A DNA stretch of 64,000 nucleotides. Source: DASQUK01 sp963813485. Lineage in GTDB: Bacteria; Actinomycetota; Acidimicrobiia; Acidimicrobiales; VFJN01. The stretch covers positions 124,001 to 188,000 of the forward strand of contig CAWEZE010000010.1 of assembly GCA_963813485.1 (NCBI GenBank). The letters run 5' to 3'. A program made the position numbers and the translations under genes. Positions within the stretch are counted from its first letter, which is position 1, and each line of letters starts with the position of its first letter. A model generated the notes under the pieces. The model was not told where the DNA came from. It ran no database searches and was given only the letters and a program-made list of their open reading frames with translations. Below are positions 46,726 through 57,289 of the stretch, in pieces.

Positions 46726-46730
46726 GCCGC

Positions 46731-46985
46731 TCAGGCCCCCGGACCCTCGGGGTCGGGCGCGCCGGCGCCGTCGATCACGACGTCGGGGAAGACGTCCCTC
46801 AGGCCGACGAAGTCGAGCAGGGCACGCAGTCGCTCACAAGGGTTGCGGAGCCTGATGGAGCCGCCCACCTGTCGCGCCGCAAGCTGCATGCGTGCCAGGG
46901 CGTCGACGACCCGCAGGTCGGGATCGGGCATCCCGTCCATGCGCCACAGGACCACCTCGACTTCGCCGTCGAGGACCAGCACCAC
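46731..46985 (-). CDS. STAS-domain (anti-anti-sigma-like) protein
   Basis: 85 residues from GTG 46985, convergent with the sigma factor gene and only 5 bp from its end. VLVLDGEVEVVLWRM begins a STAS-like fold; DPDLRVVDALARMQLAARQV and GSIRLRNPCERLRALLDFVG are the conserved helix and strand. The usual phospho-acceptor Ser/Thr before the first helix is not evident (here DPDLRVVD). A longer version starting at 47201 would add two 14-residue repeats and is less likely. It could modulate the nearby regulator, but this is only positional. Confidence 0.6.
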   Translation of the reverse strand: MVLVLDGEVEVVLWRMDGMPDPDLRVVDALARMQLAARQVGGSIRLRNPCERLRALLDFVGLRDVFPDVVIDGAGAPDPEGPGA

Positions 46986-47066
46986 ATCTCTGGTCGTGCC
47001 GCCTTCGGCGTTACTCGGCGTCACTCCGTCTCTGGTCGTGCCGCCTTCGGGGTTACTCGGCGTCAC
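46983..47066. repeat. Tandem duplication, 2 x 42 bp
   Basis: Two adjacent 42-bp units differing at about three positions, between the STAS start and the ArsR gene. Read on the minus strand they would be in frame with the STAS protein (TPSNPEGGTTRD twice). Likely intergenic. Confidence 0.7.
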
Positions 47067-47181
47067 TTCGTGGCTCTCGCCCCGTCGCCAGCGACCTCCA
47101 CCTGACCTCCTTGACTCGTGCCTCAGGAGAGAAGACGACGGCGGCGACCGGAACTGAGCGTTCTGGCGGCCACTTGGCTGC

Positions 47182-47201
47182 TTGACAAAAATAGTTGTCA
47201 A
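47182..47201 (+). promoter_or_regulatory. Inverted repeat TTGACAA/TTGTCAA, operator-promoter of the ArsR gene
   Basis: TTGACAA (47182) and TTGTCAA (47195) flank six bases, a perfect palindrome arm pair. The left arm is also a consensus -35 hexamer. It lies directly before the first possible start (ATG 47201) of an HTH regulator gene, as expected for autoregulation by ArsR-type repressors. Confidence 0.55.
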
Positions 47202-47797
47202 TGCGATGGTGGGCGCTCGTGCACGACGTCGAGGTCATCGAGGACACGAGCGCCGCGGCCGTGGCACTGGACCCGCTCAGGGCCCGGCTGCTGGCCGAGC
47301 TCGTGGAGCCGGGCTCGGCCGCCACGGTCGCCGCCCGGGTCGGCATGGCCCGGCAGAAGGTCAACTACCACCTCAAGGCGCTCGAGTCGCACGGCCTGCT
47401 CGAGCTCGCGGAGGAGCGCATGCGGGGCGGCATCACCGAGCGGGTGCTGCAGGCCACCGCGGCCGCCTACGTGGTGTCGCCGGCCGCCCTGGGCGCGTCG
47501 GCGGCCGACCCCGACGAGGCGCCCGACCGGCTCTCGGCCCGCTACCTCATCGCCCTCGCCGGCCGCGTCGTGCGCGAGGTCGGCGGCCTGGCCCACCGGG
47601 CCGCCGCCGCCGGCAAGCGCTTGCCGACCATGGCCATCGACACCGAGATCCGGTTTCGCTCGGCCGAGGACCGAGCCGCGTTCGCCGACGAGCTCACGGC
47701 CGCCGTCATCGACCTCGCCGCCCGCTACCACCACGACGACGGGCGGCCCCATCGCCTGATCGTCGCCGCCCATCCCCGTCCCGAGGAGGACCGATGA
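47201..47797 (+). CDS. ArsR-family winged-helix regulator
   Basis: About 198 residues. N-terminal winged helix: LDPLRARLLAELVEPGSAAT, VAARVGMARQKVNYHLKALE, SHGLLELAEERMRGG. A C-terminal helical region (ALAGRVVREVGGLAHRA) and FRSAEDRAAFADELTAAV follow; that extension is usual in regulators paired with SRPBCC/AHSA1 proteins. The start is uncertain: ATG 47201 overlaps the palindrome's last base; GTG 47219 (VHDVEVIEDTSAAAV) is possible. The stop overlaps the next start (ATGA 47794-47797), so the regulator and the SRPBCC gene are one unit. Confidence 0.75.
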   Translation: MRWWALVHDVEVIEDTSAAAVALDPLRARLLAELVEPGSAATVAARVGMARQKVNYHLKALESHGLLELAEERMRGGITERVLQATAAAYVVSPAALGASAADPDEAPDRLSARYLIALAGRVVREVGGLAHRAAAAGKRLPTMAIDTEIRFRSAEDRAAFADELTAAVIDLAARYHHDDGRPHRLIVAAHPRPEEDR

Positions 47798-48589
47798 CAA
47801 CCGACCCCAACGTCCCGCTCCGCCTGGAGATGACCTTCGAGCTGCCCGGCACGCCCGAGCAGCTGTGGCAGGCGATCGCCACCGCCAACGGGATCAACTC
47901 CTGGTTCATGCCCACCGACCTCGACGAGCGTGAAGGCGGGACCATCGTCACCCACATGGGCGAGGACTCCTCGCCTGGCACCGTCACCGGCTGGGACCCG
48001 CCCCTCCGCTTCGCCTACGAGGAGCCCGAGTGGGCCGCCCTGGCCGGCCACGAAGGCGAATCCGTCACGCCGCTGGCCACCGAGTTCCTGATCGAGGCGC
48101 AGCTCCGGCGGCACCTGTGTCCTCCGGGTCGTCACCAGCGCGTTCGGCACCGGCGCCGACTGGGAGGAGGAGTTCTTCGAGGAGATGGAGAAGGGCTGGC
48201 GGCCGTTCTTCGACCGGCTGCGGCTCTACCTCGCCCACTTCCCCGGCCAGCAGGCCACCCCGCTGGAGGTGAGCCACACCCTCAAGGGCCGGGCCGGTCC
48301 GGTGTTCGCGGCCATGCGGCAGTCGCTCGGGCTGGCGGAGGTCGGGCAGTCGGTCGAGGCTCGCGGCCTCACCGGGACGGTCCAACGGATCGGCGCCGAG
48401 GACGCGCTGCTGCGGGTCACCGACCCGGTTCCCGGGTTCCTCGCATTCGCGGCCTGGGACAGCAGCGAGGACGAGGCATCCGCCGTGGTCCAGGCCCAGC
48501 TGTTCTCCGAGGACGCCCCGGCGCTGGTCGAGCGCCAGCGGCCCAGCTGGCAGGAGTGGCTCCAGACGCTGGCGATCCCGGCCGCATGA
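47794..48589 (+). CDS. SRPBCC/AHSA1-domain protein, one frameshift
   Basis: ATG 47794 overlaps the regulator's TGA. Typical AHSA1 start: LRLEMTFELPGTPEQLWQAI, ATANGINSWFMPTDLDEREG, MGEDSSPGTVTGWDPPLRFA. After EFLIEAQ (about 48105) the frame changes to VLRVVTSAFGTGADWEEEFF and EEMEKGWRPFFDRLRLYLAH, continuing into a second unit (VFAAMRQSLGLAEVG) to TGA 48587-48589. One base is extra near 48105. These small hydrophobic-pocket proteins bind lipids or hydrophobic ligands; the paired ArsR may respond to the same ligand. Confidence 0.75.
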
Positions 48590-48683
48590 GCGGGCTGCGA
48601 GCGATGAGTTTCGGTGAGCTGTCACGTCTGAGCGATACGACCCTGTGGGTGACCGTACGAGCGCGAGCAAGGAGGCCCCGGTG

Positions 48684-49677
48684 ATGCGAGGCATGGGAGT
48701 GGAGGCCGACGGCGCCTTGGCCGTAGAGACCGAGGGGCTCGCCAAGCACTTCGGCCAGACGCGCGCCGTCGACGGCATCGACCTTGCCGTCCGCCCGGGC
48801 ACCGTCTTCGGCGTCCTGGGCCCCAACGGTGCCGGCAAGACCACCACCCTGCGCATGCTGGCCACCCTGCTGCGGCCCGACGCCGGCACGGCCCGGGTGC
48901 TGGGGCACGACGTGGTCGAGGACGCCGACGCCGTCCGCTCCTCGGTCAGCCTCACCGGGCAGTTCGCATCCGTCGACGAGGAGCTCAGCGGGCGCGAGAA
49001 CCTCATCCTGATCGGGCGCCTGCTCGGCTTCTCGCACAGCGCCGCCGACAAGCGTGCCGGCGAACTGCTCGATGCGTTCGGGCTCGCCGACGCCGCAGGC
49101 AAGCTCTGCAAGGACTACTCGGGTGGGATGCGCCGGCGCCTCGACATCGCCGCCAGCCTCGTCACCACGCCGCCGTTGCTGTTCCTCGACGAGCCGACCA
49201 CGGGGCTCGACCCCCGGAGCCGTAACCAGGTATGGGAGATCGTCCGCGTGCTCGTGGCCGAGGGCGCGACCGTGCTGCTCACGCACGCAGTACCTCGACG
49301 AGGCCGACCAGTTGGCCGACCGCATCGCCATCATCGACCACGGCCGGGTCATCGCCGAGGGGACCAGTGGAGAGCTGAAGGCCCTGGTCGGCTCCGGCAG
49401 CCTGCACGTCCGCGTGCTCGACCCGGAGCAGCGGTCCGAGGCCGGGCGCATCCTCACGGCTGCGCTGGGCACACAGTTCCAGCTCGAGTCCGACCCCGCT
49501 GCGCTCTCGGCCCGGGTGTCCGATCCTGAGCTGGCCGCCACCGCCCTCGGCGAGCTGGCCCGATGCTGCGTGCCGCTCGCCGAGTTCTCCCTCGGTCAGC
49601 CGAGCCTCGACGAGGTCTTCCTGGCCCTGACCGGACACCCGGCCGAGGACACCACCCCCACGGAGGACGCCGCGCAT
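48684..49677 (+). CDS. ABC transporter ATP-binding protein, DrrA-like (one or two frameshifts)
   Basis: ATG 48684 follows AAGGAGG at 48669-48675. Walker A VLGPNGAGKTTTLRM, Q-loop VSLTGQFASVDEELSG, signature KDYSGGMRRRLDIAASLV, Walker B LLFLDEPTTGLDPRSRNQV. In the H-loop region an extra base near 49288 breaks TVLLT; the neighbouring frame continues QYLDEADQLADRIAIIDHGR and the DrrA-type C-terminal domain ending QPSLDEVFLALTGHPAEDTT. The last codons overlap the permease start and a small shift near 49670 would give an ATGA junction. Drives export of a lipophilic compound or drug. Confidence 0.85.
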
Positions 49678-50519
49678 GACCGCCACCGAGACCCAGGCCG
49701 ACCTCCTCGAGGTGGCGGCGCTCCGGTCCGCGCTCCACACGCAGGCCCGGCCGAGCCAGCCCAGCGCGCTGTCGGCCTCGCTCAGCTTCGCCTGGCGCGC
49801 GCTGCTGAAGATCAAGCACGTGCCGATGCAGCTGTTCGACGTGACGGTGTTCCCGATCATGTTCGTGCTGCTGTTCACCTACCTGTTCGGTGGCGCCCTC
49901 GCCGGCTCGCCCCGTGACTATCTGCAGGACCTGCTGCCCGGGATCCTGGTCTTGACCGTGGCCTGGATCACCGTTTACACGGGGATGGGGCTGAACACCG
50001 ACATCAGCAAAGGGGTCTTCGACCGCTTCCGGTCCCTGCCGATCTGGCGGCCGGCGCTGCTCGTGGGCATGCTCCTCGCCGACGTCGCCCGCTACACGAT
50101 GGCGATCGTGATCATGCTCGTCCTGGGCATCGCGCTGGGCTTCCGGCCCGACGGCGGGTTCGTCGGCGTGGCGGCGGCCGTGGCCCTGCTGCTGCTGTTC
50201 TCGTTCAGCCTGTCGTGGATCTGGACGCTGCTGGGGCTGCGGATGCAGACGCCCGAGGCGGTCATGCAGGCGAGCATGACCGTGATGTTCCCGCTGACCT
50301 TCGCCAGCAATGTCTACGTCGATCCGGCCACGATGCCGGGCTGGGTCCAGGCGTTCGTCAACCACAACCCCATCACCCACCTCACGACCGCCGCCCGCGG
50401 GCCTGATGCACGGCACGACCGGCTATTGGGACGACATTGCCTCGGTTCTGCTGTGGAGCGTCGCGCTGGTGGCGATCTTCGCCCCGCTCACCATGCGCCT
50501 CTACAACAGCGAGCGGTAG
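49676..50519 (+). CDS. ABC-2 type transporter permease, DrrB-like (one frameshift)
   Basis: ATG 49676 begins TATETQADLLEVAALRSA. Six helices: first LFDVTVFPIMFVLLFTYLFG, then LPGILVLTVAWITVYTGMGL, the loop DRFRSLPIWRPALLVG, ARYTMAIVIMLVLGIALGF, VAAAVALLLLFSFSLSWIW, PLTFASNVYVDPATMPGW. At about 50400 one base is extra and the frame moves to LMHGTTGYWDDIASVLLWSV and the last helix, ending at TAG 50517-50519. Partner of the DrrA-like ATPase; the pair follows the ArsR/SRPBCC genes and may be controlled with them. Confidence 0.85.
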
Positions 50520-50522
50520 TTC

Positions 50523-50554
50523 GTAGGGGCGGCCGCGGCGGGCCGCCCCTACGA
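50523..50554 (+). terminator. Strong GC hairpin after the exporter operon
   Basis: CGTAGGGGCGGCC and GGCCGCCCCTACG form a perfect 13-bp stem with a 6-nt loop, 3 bp after the permease stop. No T-tract follows, which is common in high-GC actinobacterial terminators. Confidence 0.7.
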
Positions 50555-50578
50555 CGCCAACGAGCCGTCGGCCCGGCA

Positions 50579-50625
50579 GGTAGAACGACCTACGGCGGTG
50601 GGCCCGCGGGTTGGGTAGTTCGCCT
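50579..50625 (+). repeat. 47-bp dispersed repeat, copy 1
   Basis: Identical to 52151-52197. It begins AGGTAGAACGACCTACGGCG and contains a small inverted repeat (AGGT/ACCT). Intergenic after the exporter terminator. Confidence 0.7.
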
Positions 50626-51071
50626 TCCTCGCCAGGCTCAAGCTGAGCACGGCTGACCGCGCCACGATCGTGTTCGCCCAGCTCAGCGCGGCTGCCGGGA
50701 CGTCGCGGAGCGCGGCTCGCCGCGACGCGCCGCAGCGGACAATGCGGACAGAACGCTGCCCGGCCGTGCGCATGCGCGCGGTTTCGCGCTTGCGCATGCT
50801 GCTGGCCCAGCAGCGCGGGTCTGGCACGGCCCCCGGTCACCCGAGGGCCGCACCCCACGCCATGCCTCGCCCGGCCAGACCTCGCCACGCCTCGCCCTGC
50901 CAAGCCCTGCCACGTCGCCGCGATGCTCGCGCCGGCCGGCCAGCTAGCGCCACCAGCTCGACACTCGTCGATGTATCTCAGCTGTTCAAATGGTTTGTCA
51001 CAGGCTGCGATGCGATCCTATGCAGCGCGCTGGCATTGGGCCGGCGCAGCAGGAACCCGTGGAGGTACGAG
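50626..51071. other. Stretch without a gene
   Basis: About 445 bp, GC-rich, with pyrimidine-biased direct repeats around CCTCGCCACGCC (50878-50920). A plus-strand open frame crosses it but has no start signal and Arg/Ala-rich random-like composition. A possible promoter for the next gene would be near 50985-51030, which is somewhat AT-richer. Confidence 0.4.
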
Positions 51072-51509
51072 ATGAGCAAGCAGCAGACCGTGGGCCGCAA
51101 GCGGTACTCGGACTGCGCGACGCGATCGTCGAGGGGATCGTCGAGGGCGGCTACCGCAAACGCCGGAGCCTGGAACAAGGCCCGCCGGGCCGAGGGCCAG
51201 GGCTCGAACGATCAGCGCGTGCGGCGGGCGTGGTCCGCTGCGCTGGCCATGAGCGCCCAGGCCCGCAAGCGCGTCGAGGCGCACGAGGCCGAACGCAAGG
51301 CCGAGCGCGCCGAGGCGTTCAAGGCGCCGCAGGCCACCAAGGCCACCAAGGCGCCCGCTGCCGGCAGCCGCACGCGCAAGGCGGGCGGTGCCCGTACCGC
51401 GCGCAAGGGCGCCAAGGAGGGCCACTCAGAGACGGCCGCTGAGGTCGTCGCCAAGGTCAGCGCCGGCGAACGCACGAGGGCTCGCCGAGCCCGCAAGGCC
51501 GCCGCTTGA
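51072..51509 (+). CDS. Basic Ala/Lys/Arg-rich protein, possibly DNA-binding; likely one frameshift
   Basis: ATG 51072 follows GGAGGTACGAG. The start SKQQTVGRKRYSD is clear; around 51115 a second frame reads LRDAIVEGIVEGGYRKRR, more protein-like than the ATRSSRGSS version, so one or two indels may exist. From 51170 the frame gives WNKARRAEGQGSNDQRVRRA, RKRVEAHEAERKAERAEAFK, and a tail of KATKAPAAGSRTRKAGGART style ending RTRARRARKAAA. Such Lys/Ala tails resemble actinobacterial histone-like proteins, but no known core domain is found. Unknown function. Confidence 0.45.
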   Translation: MSKQQTVGRKRYSDCATRSSRGSSRAATANAGAWNKARRAEGQGSNDQRVRRAWSAALAMSAQARKRVEAHEAERKAERAEAFKAPQATKATKAPAAGSRTRKAGGARTARKGAKEGHSETAAEVVAKVSAGERTRARRARKAAA

Positions 51510-51627
51510 CCCACCCACCCAGTAGACGCCTTAGTACGTGCCGTTTGTCACGGCGCGACTGAGTCACGTGACGCCAAGTGCGCCGCCCGTAGACGCGAAG
51601 CTGCCCGGACAAGAGGAGGATGGACCA

Positions 51628-51998
51628 ATGGACATTCAGGTAGGCGACGACGGAGGCCGAAATCGACGACGCGCGACGACGGTCGCCAGAAGCCTCAGGT
51701 ACCGGGCCCTGTACTTGGGCCATGAAACGGGTGGCGTCGTGGCCCCTCTGGGCGACGTAACCGCCCTTCTCCGACCACGCCACGCCCACAAACACGAACA
51801 CTAGTTCGGATTCGGACGTAGCGGCGGTCGGCGCCGGCCTGCGTGTGGTCGACGCCAGGCGCTCGGGCAGTGAGGTCGACGTCGTGCGGGTCGAGCTTGC
51901 GGACGTGCACGTGGCCGGGCCGTTGCACACGATGGCGTTTGTGCTCGCCCGGGCGGTCGAGGGAGTTGCCGCCATCGAAGCGGCCCGCCGTAGCTGAC
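51628..51998 (+). CDS. Small protein(s) of unknown function, probably frameshifted
   Basis: ATG 51628 has AGAGGAGGA upstream and reads DIQVGDDGGRNRRRATTVAR until TAG 51802-51804. In the next frame from about 51770 there is a well-behaved segment SDVAAVGAGLRVVDARRSGS, then VDVVRVELADVHVAGPLHTM and VLARAVEGVAAIEAARRS with TGA near 51996. A single indel around 51770-51800 would make one protein of about 120 residues. I recognise no family. Confidence 0.35.
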
Positions 51999-52150
51999 GG
52001 GTCGGGAGGCCCCCGGGTCATCGCCCGGGGGCTCCGCCGCCGTCTTGGAGATCACCAATCAGAACCCAGCGCGTCACCGTCCTCCGGGGTGAGCGCTGCC
52101 ATCCACGCACCTGCTGCTGGTACCAGCACCGCCTGCTTGGCCCGCCCGGT

Positions 52151-52197
52151 AGGTAGAACGACCTACGGCGGTGGGCCCGCGGGTTGGGTAGTTCGCC
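52151..52197 (+). repeat. 47-bp dispersed repeat, copy 2
   Basis: Same 47 bp as 50579-50625; here the inverted repeat is longer (GTAGGT and ACCTAC around AGAACG, from 52149). It lies 59 bp before the acyl-CoA dehydrogenase-like gene. Confidence 0.7.
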
Positions 52198-52256
52198 CGA
52201 TGCGGCCGGTTGGTGTGCGCCCGTACCGTCCCTCCAGCGAATCGGAGGACGAACTG

Positions 52257-53432
52257 ATGGTTGCTCAGGTGGACACGACACCGGCGTCGGGCGAACGGAT
52301 CCTCGATGCCGTCGGCGGGTTGGCGCCGGTCATCGCCGCTCGCGCCGGCGAAATCGAAGAGGCGCGGCGCCTCCCGCCCGACCTGCTGGCGGACCTGACG
52401 GCGGCGGGATGCTTCCGGATGCTGCTCCCCCGCAGCCACGGAGGGGCGGGCGTCGACCTGGCCACGTCGATGCGGGTGTACGAGGAGTTGGGCCGGGCCG
52501 ACGCCTCGGTCGCGTGGACTGTCGGGATCGGCGCCGGCTGCTGGCTCGATCTGGTCGGCCTGCCCCGGGCGACATTCGACGCCCTGTTCGCAAGCGGCCC
52601 CGGCGTCAAGTTCGGCGGAGCCATCAACCCGGCGGGGGTGGCCGTGCCGGCCGAGGGGGGCTTCCGGGTGACCGGGCGCTGGGCATTCGTGAGCGGTTGT
52701 CAGCATTGCGATTGGATCTACGGCAACTGCATCGAGGAGGGGGCGGCGGGCGAGGGTGACATGCCGCCGCTGCGCTTGGCCCTGTTTCGCGCCGGCGAGA
52801 TCGAGATCGAGGACACCTGGTCGGTGTCGGGGCTGTGCGGCACCGGCAGTCACGACATCGTGGCCGACGATGTCTTCGTGCCTGCCGAACGCACCTTCGC
52901 GCTGCTGTCGGCTGAGCCGTGCCTGGACGAGCCGCTGGTGCGCGTTCCGCTGCCGTCGCCGTACGCGCTCCAGATGGCGAGCGTGGCGCTGGGCATCGCC
53001 CAGGGCGCCCTCGACGACATCCTGGCGTTGGCGACAGACAAGGTGCCGCTGTTCGCCGGCGCGTCGCTGGCCGCGAACCCGCTGTTCCAGAACCAGCTCG
53101 CCGAGTCCGATGCCCGGCTCCGAGCAGCGCGCGCCCTGGTCTATGCCGACGCCGGGACGGCGTGGGCGACGGCGCTCGCCGGCGACGCCTTCACGCCCCG
53201 GCACCGGGCCCGCATCCGGGCATCGGCGGTATGGGCGACCGATGCCGCGGCGGCGGTCGTCGATACCGCCTACCGCGCAGGCGGCGGCAGCTCGCTCTAC
53301 ACCGCCAGTCCCCTGCAGCGCCGGCTCCGCGACATCCACGCCCTGACCCAGCACTTCCTGGTCAAGCTCGACTCGCTGACGACGGCAGGCGCCGTGCTGA
53401 CCGGCCAGGACGTCGACACCACCTTCTTGTGA
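52257..53432 (+). CDS. Acyl-CoA dehydrogenase-like flavoprotein (group D monooxygenase type, HsaA-like)
   Basis: 391 residues, clean. ATG 52257 with GGAGGA at 52244-52249. Helical N-terminal domain RRLPPDLLADLTAAGCFRML, LPRSHGGAGVDLATSMRVYE, ELGRADASVAWTVGIGAGCW; beta domain FRVTGRWAFVSGCQHCDWIY and SVSGLCGTGSHDIVADDVFV; C-terminal helical domain LRDIHALTQHFLVKLDSLTT. The WAFVSGCxHCDW and GTGSHDIVADDVFVP segments are typical of the oxygenase branch (HsaA, HpaB-like two-component hydroxylases) more than of true dehydrogenases; the usual catalytic Glu is not evident. A separate flavin reductase would be needed and is not in the window. Confidence 0.75.
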   Translation: MVAQVDTTPASGERILDAVGGLAPVIAARAGEIEEARRLPPDLLADLTAAGCFRMLLPRSHGGAGVDLATSMRVYEELGRADASVAWTVGIGAGCWLDLVGLPRATFDALFASGPGVKFGGAINPAGVAVPAEGGFRVTGRWAFVSGCQHCDWIYGNCIEEGAAGEGDMPPLRLALFRAGEIEIEDTWSVSGLCGTGSHDIVADDVFVPAERTFALLSAEPCLDEPLVRVPLPSPYALQMASVALGIAQGALDDILALATDKVPLFAGASLAANPLFQNQLAESDARLRAARALVYADAGTAWATALAGDAFTPRHRARIRASAVWATDAAAAVVDTAYRAGGGSSLYTASPLQRRLRDIHALTQHFLVKLDSLTTAGAVLTGQDVDTTFL

Positions 53433-53450
53433 TCCGGCGACGACGGCCGC

Positions 53451-54224
53451 CTACGACGCCGCCTGGCCCGTCAGCTTGCGGTTCTTGATCTGGGCCTTGA
53501 CGTAGTCCCGGTTCATGTAGGCGATGAAGTCGATCGAGATCTCCTTGGGGCACGCCTCCTGGCACTCCGCATGGTTGGTGCAGGAGCCGAAGTACTCCTC
53601 CATGGTGTCGACCATCGCCTTGGTGCGGGTGTAGCGCTCGGCCTGACCCTGGGGCAGCAGGTTGAGGTGCTGGATCTTGGCTGCCGTGAACAGCTGCGCG
53701 GCCGAGTTGGGGCACGCGGCCACGCACGCCGCGCAGCCGATGCAGGCGGCGGCGTCCATGGCGGCGTCGGCGGCATCCTTGGGCACGAGGGTGAGGTTGG
53801 CGTCGGGGGCCGCGCCGGTGGGGGCGGTGATGTAGCCGCCGGCCTCGATGATTCGGTCGAACGCCTGCCGGTCGACGATCAGGTCACGCAGCACCGGGAA
53901 CGCCCGCGCCCGCCACGGCTCGATGAAGATCTCGTCGCCGTCGGAGAACTTGCGCATGTGGAGCTGGCAGGTGGCCGTGCCCCTCTGTGGGCCGTGCGCC
54001 TGCCCGTTGATCATCATCCCGCAGCTGCCACAGATGCCCTCGCGGCAGTCGTGCTCGAAGGCGATCGGTTCCTCGCCCTTGGCGATGAGCCGCTCGTTCA
54101 CGATGTCGAGCATCTCGAGGAAGGACATGTCGGGGCTGATGTCCTTGGCCTCATCGGCGTAGGTGGCCATTCGTCCCGGTTCGTCGGGGCCGGCTTGCCG
54201 CCAGACATGCAAGGTCAGGTCCAT
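53451..54224 (-). CDS. sdhB: Succinate dehydrogenase/fumarate reductase iron-sulfur subunit
   Basis: 257 residues. N-terminal plant-type ferredoxin domain with the [2Fe-2S] ligands in HDCREGICGSCGMMINGQAH and TCQLHMRKF; C-terminal domain with ACIGCAACVAACPN ([4Fe-4S]) and a second Cys set in CTNHAECQEACPKEI. Third gene of sdhCAB, 17 bp after sdhA. Passes electrons from the FAD of SdhA to quinone at the membrane subunit. Complete, no frameshift; the gene is convergent with the flavoprotein gene, 18 bp apart. Confidence 0.9.
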   Translation of the reverse strand: MDLTLHVWRQAGPDEPGRMATYADEAKDISPDMSFLEMLDIVNERLIAKGEEPIAFEHDCREGICGSCGMMINGQAHGPQRGTATCQLHMRKFSDGDEIFIEPWRARAFPVLRDLIVDRQAFDRIIEAGGYITAPTGAAPDANLTLVPKDAADAAMDAAACIGCAACVAACPNSAAQLFTAAKIQHLNLLPQGQAERYTRTKAMVDTMEEYFGSCTNHAECQEACPKEISIDFIAYMNRDYVKAQIKNRKLTGQAAS

Positions 54225-54241
54225 CTGTAGGCGCTCCCCAA

Positions 54242-56157
<1,916 letters not shown>

Positions 56158-56161
<4 letters not shown>

Positions 56162-57063
56162 GGCGAGCCCTTCTCCGCATACAGCTCGCAGGTCTCGATG
56201 GTGTCACCGGACACCCGGCAATCGGGGTTGTCGTCGGCGTCCACGGCGCCGGTCAGCACCGCGATCGGGAAGCTGAGGTTGCCGAGCATCACGATGCCGG
56301 CGAACGTCCCGGCGAAGCCGCGGCGCCACGAGTTCCACTTGGGGTTGTTGAGCCCCAGGCTCTGGAACATCGACCACGCGCCGTGGAAGAGGTGGAGTCC
56401 CAAGGCGACGTTGGCGACGATGTAGATGGCGGAGCTCCACGGTCGCTCGAAGCTGGCGACCAGGTTGCGGTAGACGTCGCCCCGCACGAAGCCGGGGTTG
56501 GCCGGCCCCCAGGTCAGGTCGGCCAGGTGCCAGATCAGGAACAGCAGGATCACGACGCCCGTCCAGCGCATCGAGCGGCTGGCGGCGTTGGCCGCCTGCC
56601 AATCCCGCGGGGACACGTAGCGGCCCTCGGCGTGGGCCCGCCGGTTCATCAGCGTGAGGCTGGCGGCGGCATGGATGTGGAACACGAAGGCCGCGGCCAG
56701 CCCGATCCGCAACAGCCACAGCAGCCAGGTGCGGGGAAGGAGCGGCACCAGCAGCTCGCGCAGGAACTCGCTGTAGTGGTTGTAGTCCTCGGCGCCGAAG
56801 TAGAGCTTGAGGTTCCCGAACATGTGGGCGAACACGTAGGCCATGAGCGCGATGCCGGTCAGCGCCATCACCCACTTCTTGCCGACCGCCGAGCGGTAGA
56901 ACTCCACCGGCCACGGTGCCGGTCGGCGGGGGCGGCGGTTCACGGGGGCGACGGGGGGCCGCTCCATGGTCTGCATCGCTCGATCAGCCTCCGGGACACC
57001 CCTGGTAATGAGCATCGATTCCGCCGGTCTCGAGTCGTCTTCGAACTGACGTTCGTCGTCCAT
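56158..57063 (-). CDS. sdhC: Succinate dehydrogenase cytochrome b subunit (five-helix, di-haem type)
   Basis: Single membrane anchor replacing SdhC plus SdhD. Five helices: KKWVMALTGIALMAYVFAHM, LLWLLRIGLAAAFVFHIHAA, RWTGVVILLFLIWHLADLTW, AIYIVANVALGLHLFHGAWS, FAGTFAGIVMLGNLSFPIAV. Conserved His residues (FAHMFGNLK, FHIHAA, WHLADL, LHLFHG) are the likely haem b ligands. The start is uncertain: ATG 57063, 57015 or 56976; the helix part begins around residue 65 of the longest version. Promoter region is 57064-57190, shared with the divergent lipoprotein gene. Confidence 0.85.
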
Positions 57064-57192
57064 GGCCTATCCGCGGAATCGACGCTCACAAAATCTGGCG
57101 TGACCGTACTCCTCCCACTTTGGCCGATGGCAATTGCCGTTACGCAGCGCTGCGAGCGATTGGCCGAGTGACATTCGTCAATGACAAACGAC

Positions 57193-57212
57193 ACCTGACA
57201 CCTGCGTCAGGT
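57193..57212 (+). promoter_or_regulatory. Palindrome ACCTGAC/GTCAGGT upstream of lipoprotein 1
   Basis: A 7-bp inverted repeat with a 6-bp spacer, 78 bp before ATG 57290, in the sdhC-lipoprotein divergent region. The related position upstream of lipoprotein 2 has variant palindromes (58154-58175) with the same CACCTG core. Candidate operator. Confidence 0.45.
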
Positions 57213-57289
57213 ACGACGGAACGGTCCTTCGATAGGGCGCATCGTCTTGTTGCCGGGTGGCGGACATCCGGTACCGAGGAGGACAGACC

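Noticed and set aside
45753..47105. Sigma factor extended by about 125 residues
   Set aside because: The extension covers the convergent STAS gene in the wrong frame and lacks conserved character; a stop one base out of frame at 46723 fits the family length.
21988..49288. Programmed ribosomal frameshifting in the dehydrogenase, the ABC ATPase and others
   Set aside because: The breaks have no common slippery heptamer or downstream structure, occur in many unrelated genes and are absent from the duplicate copy where one exists.
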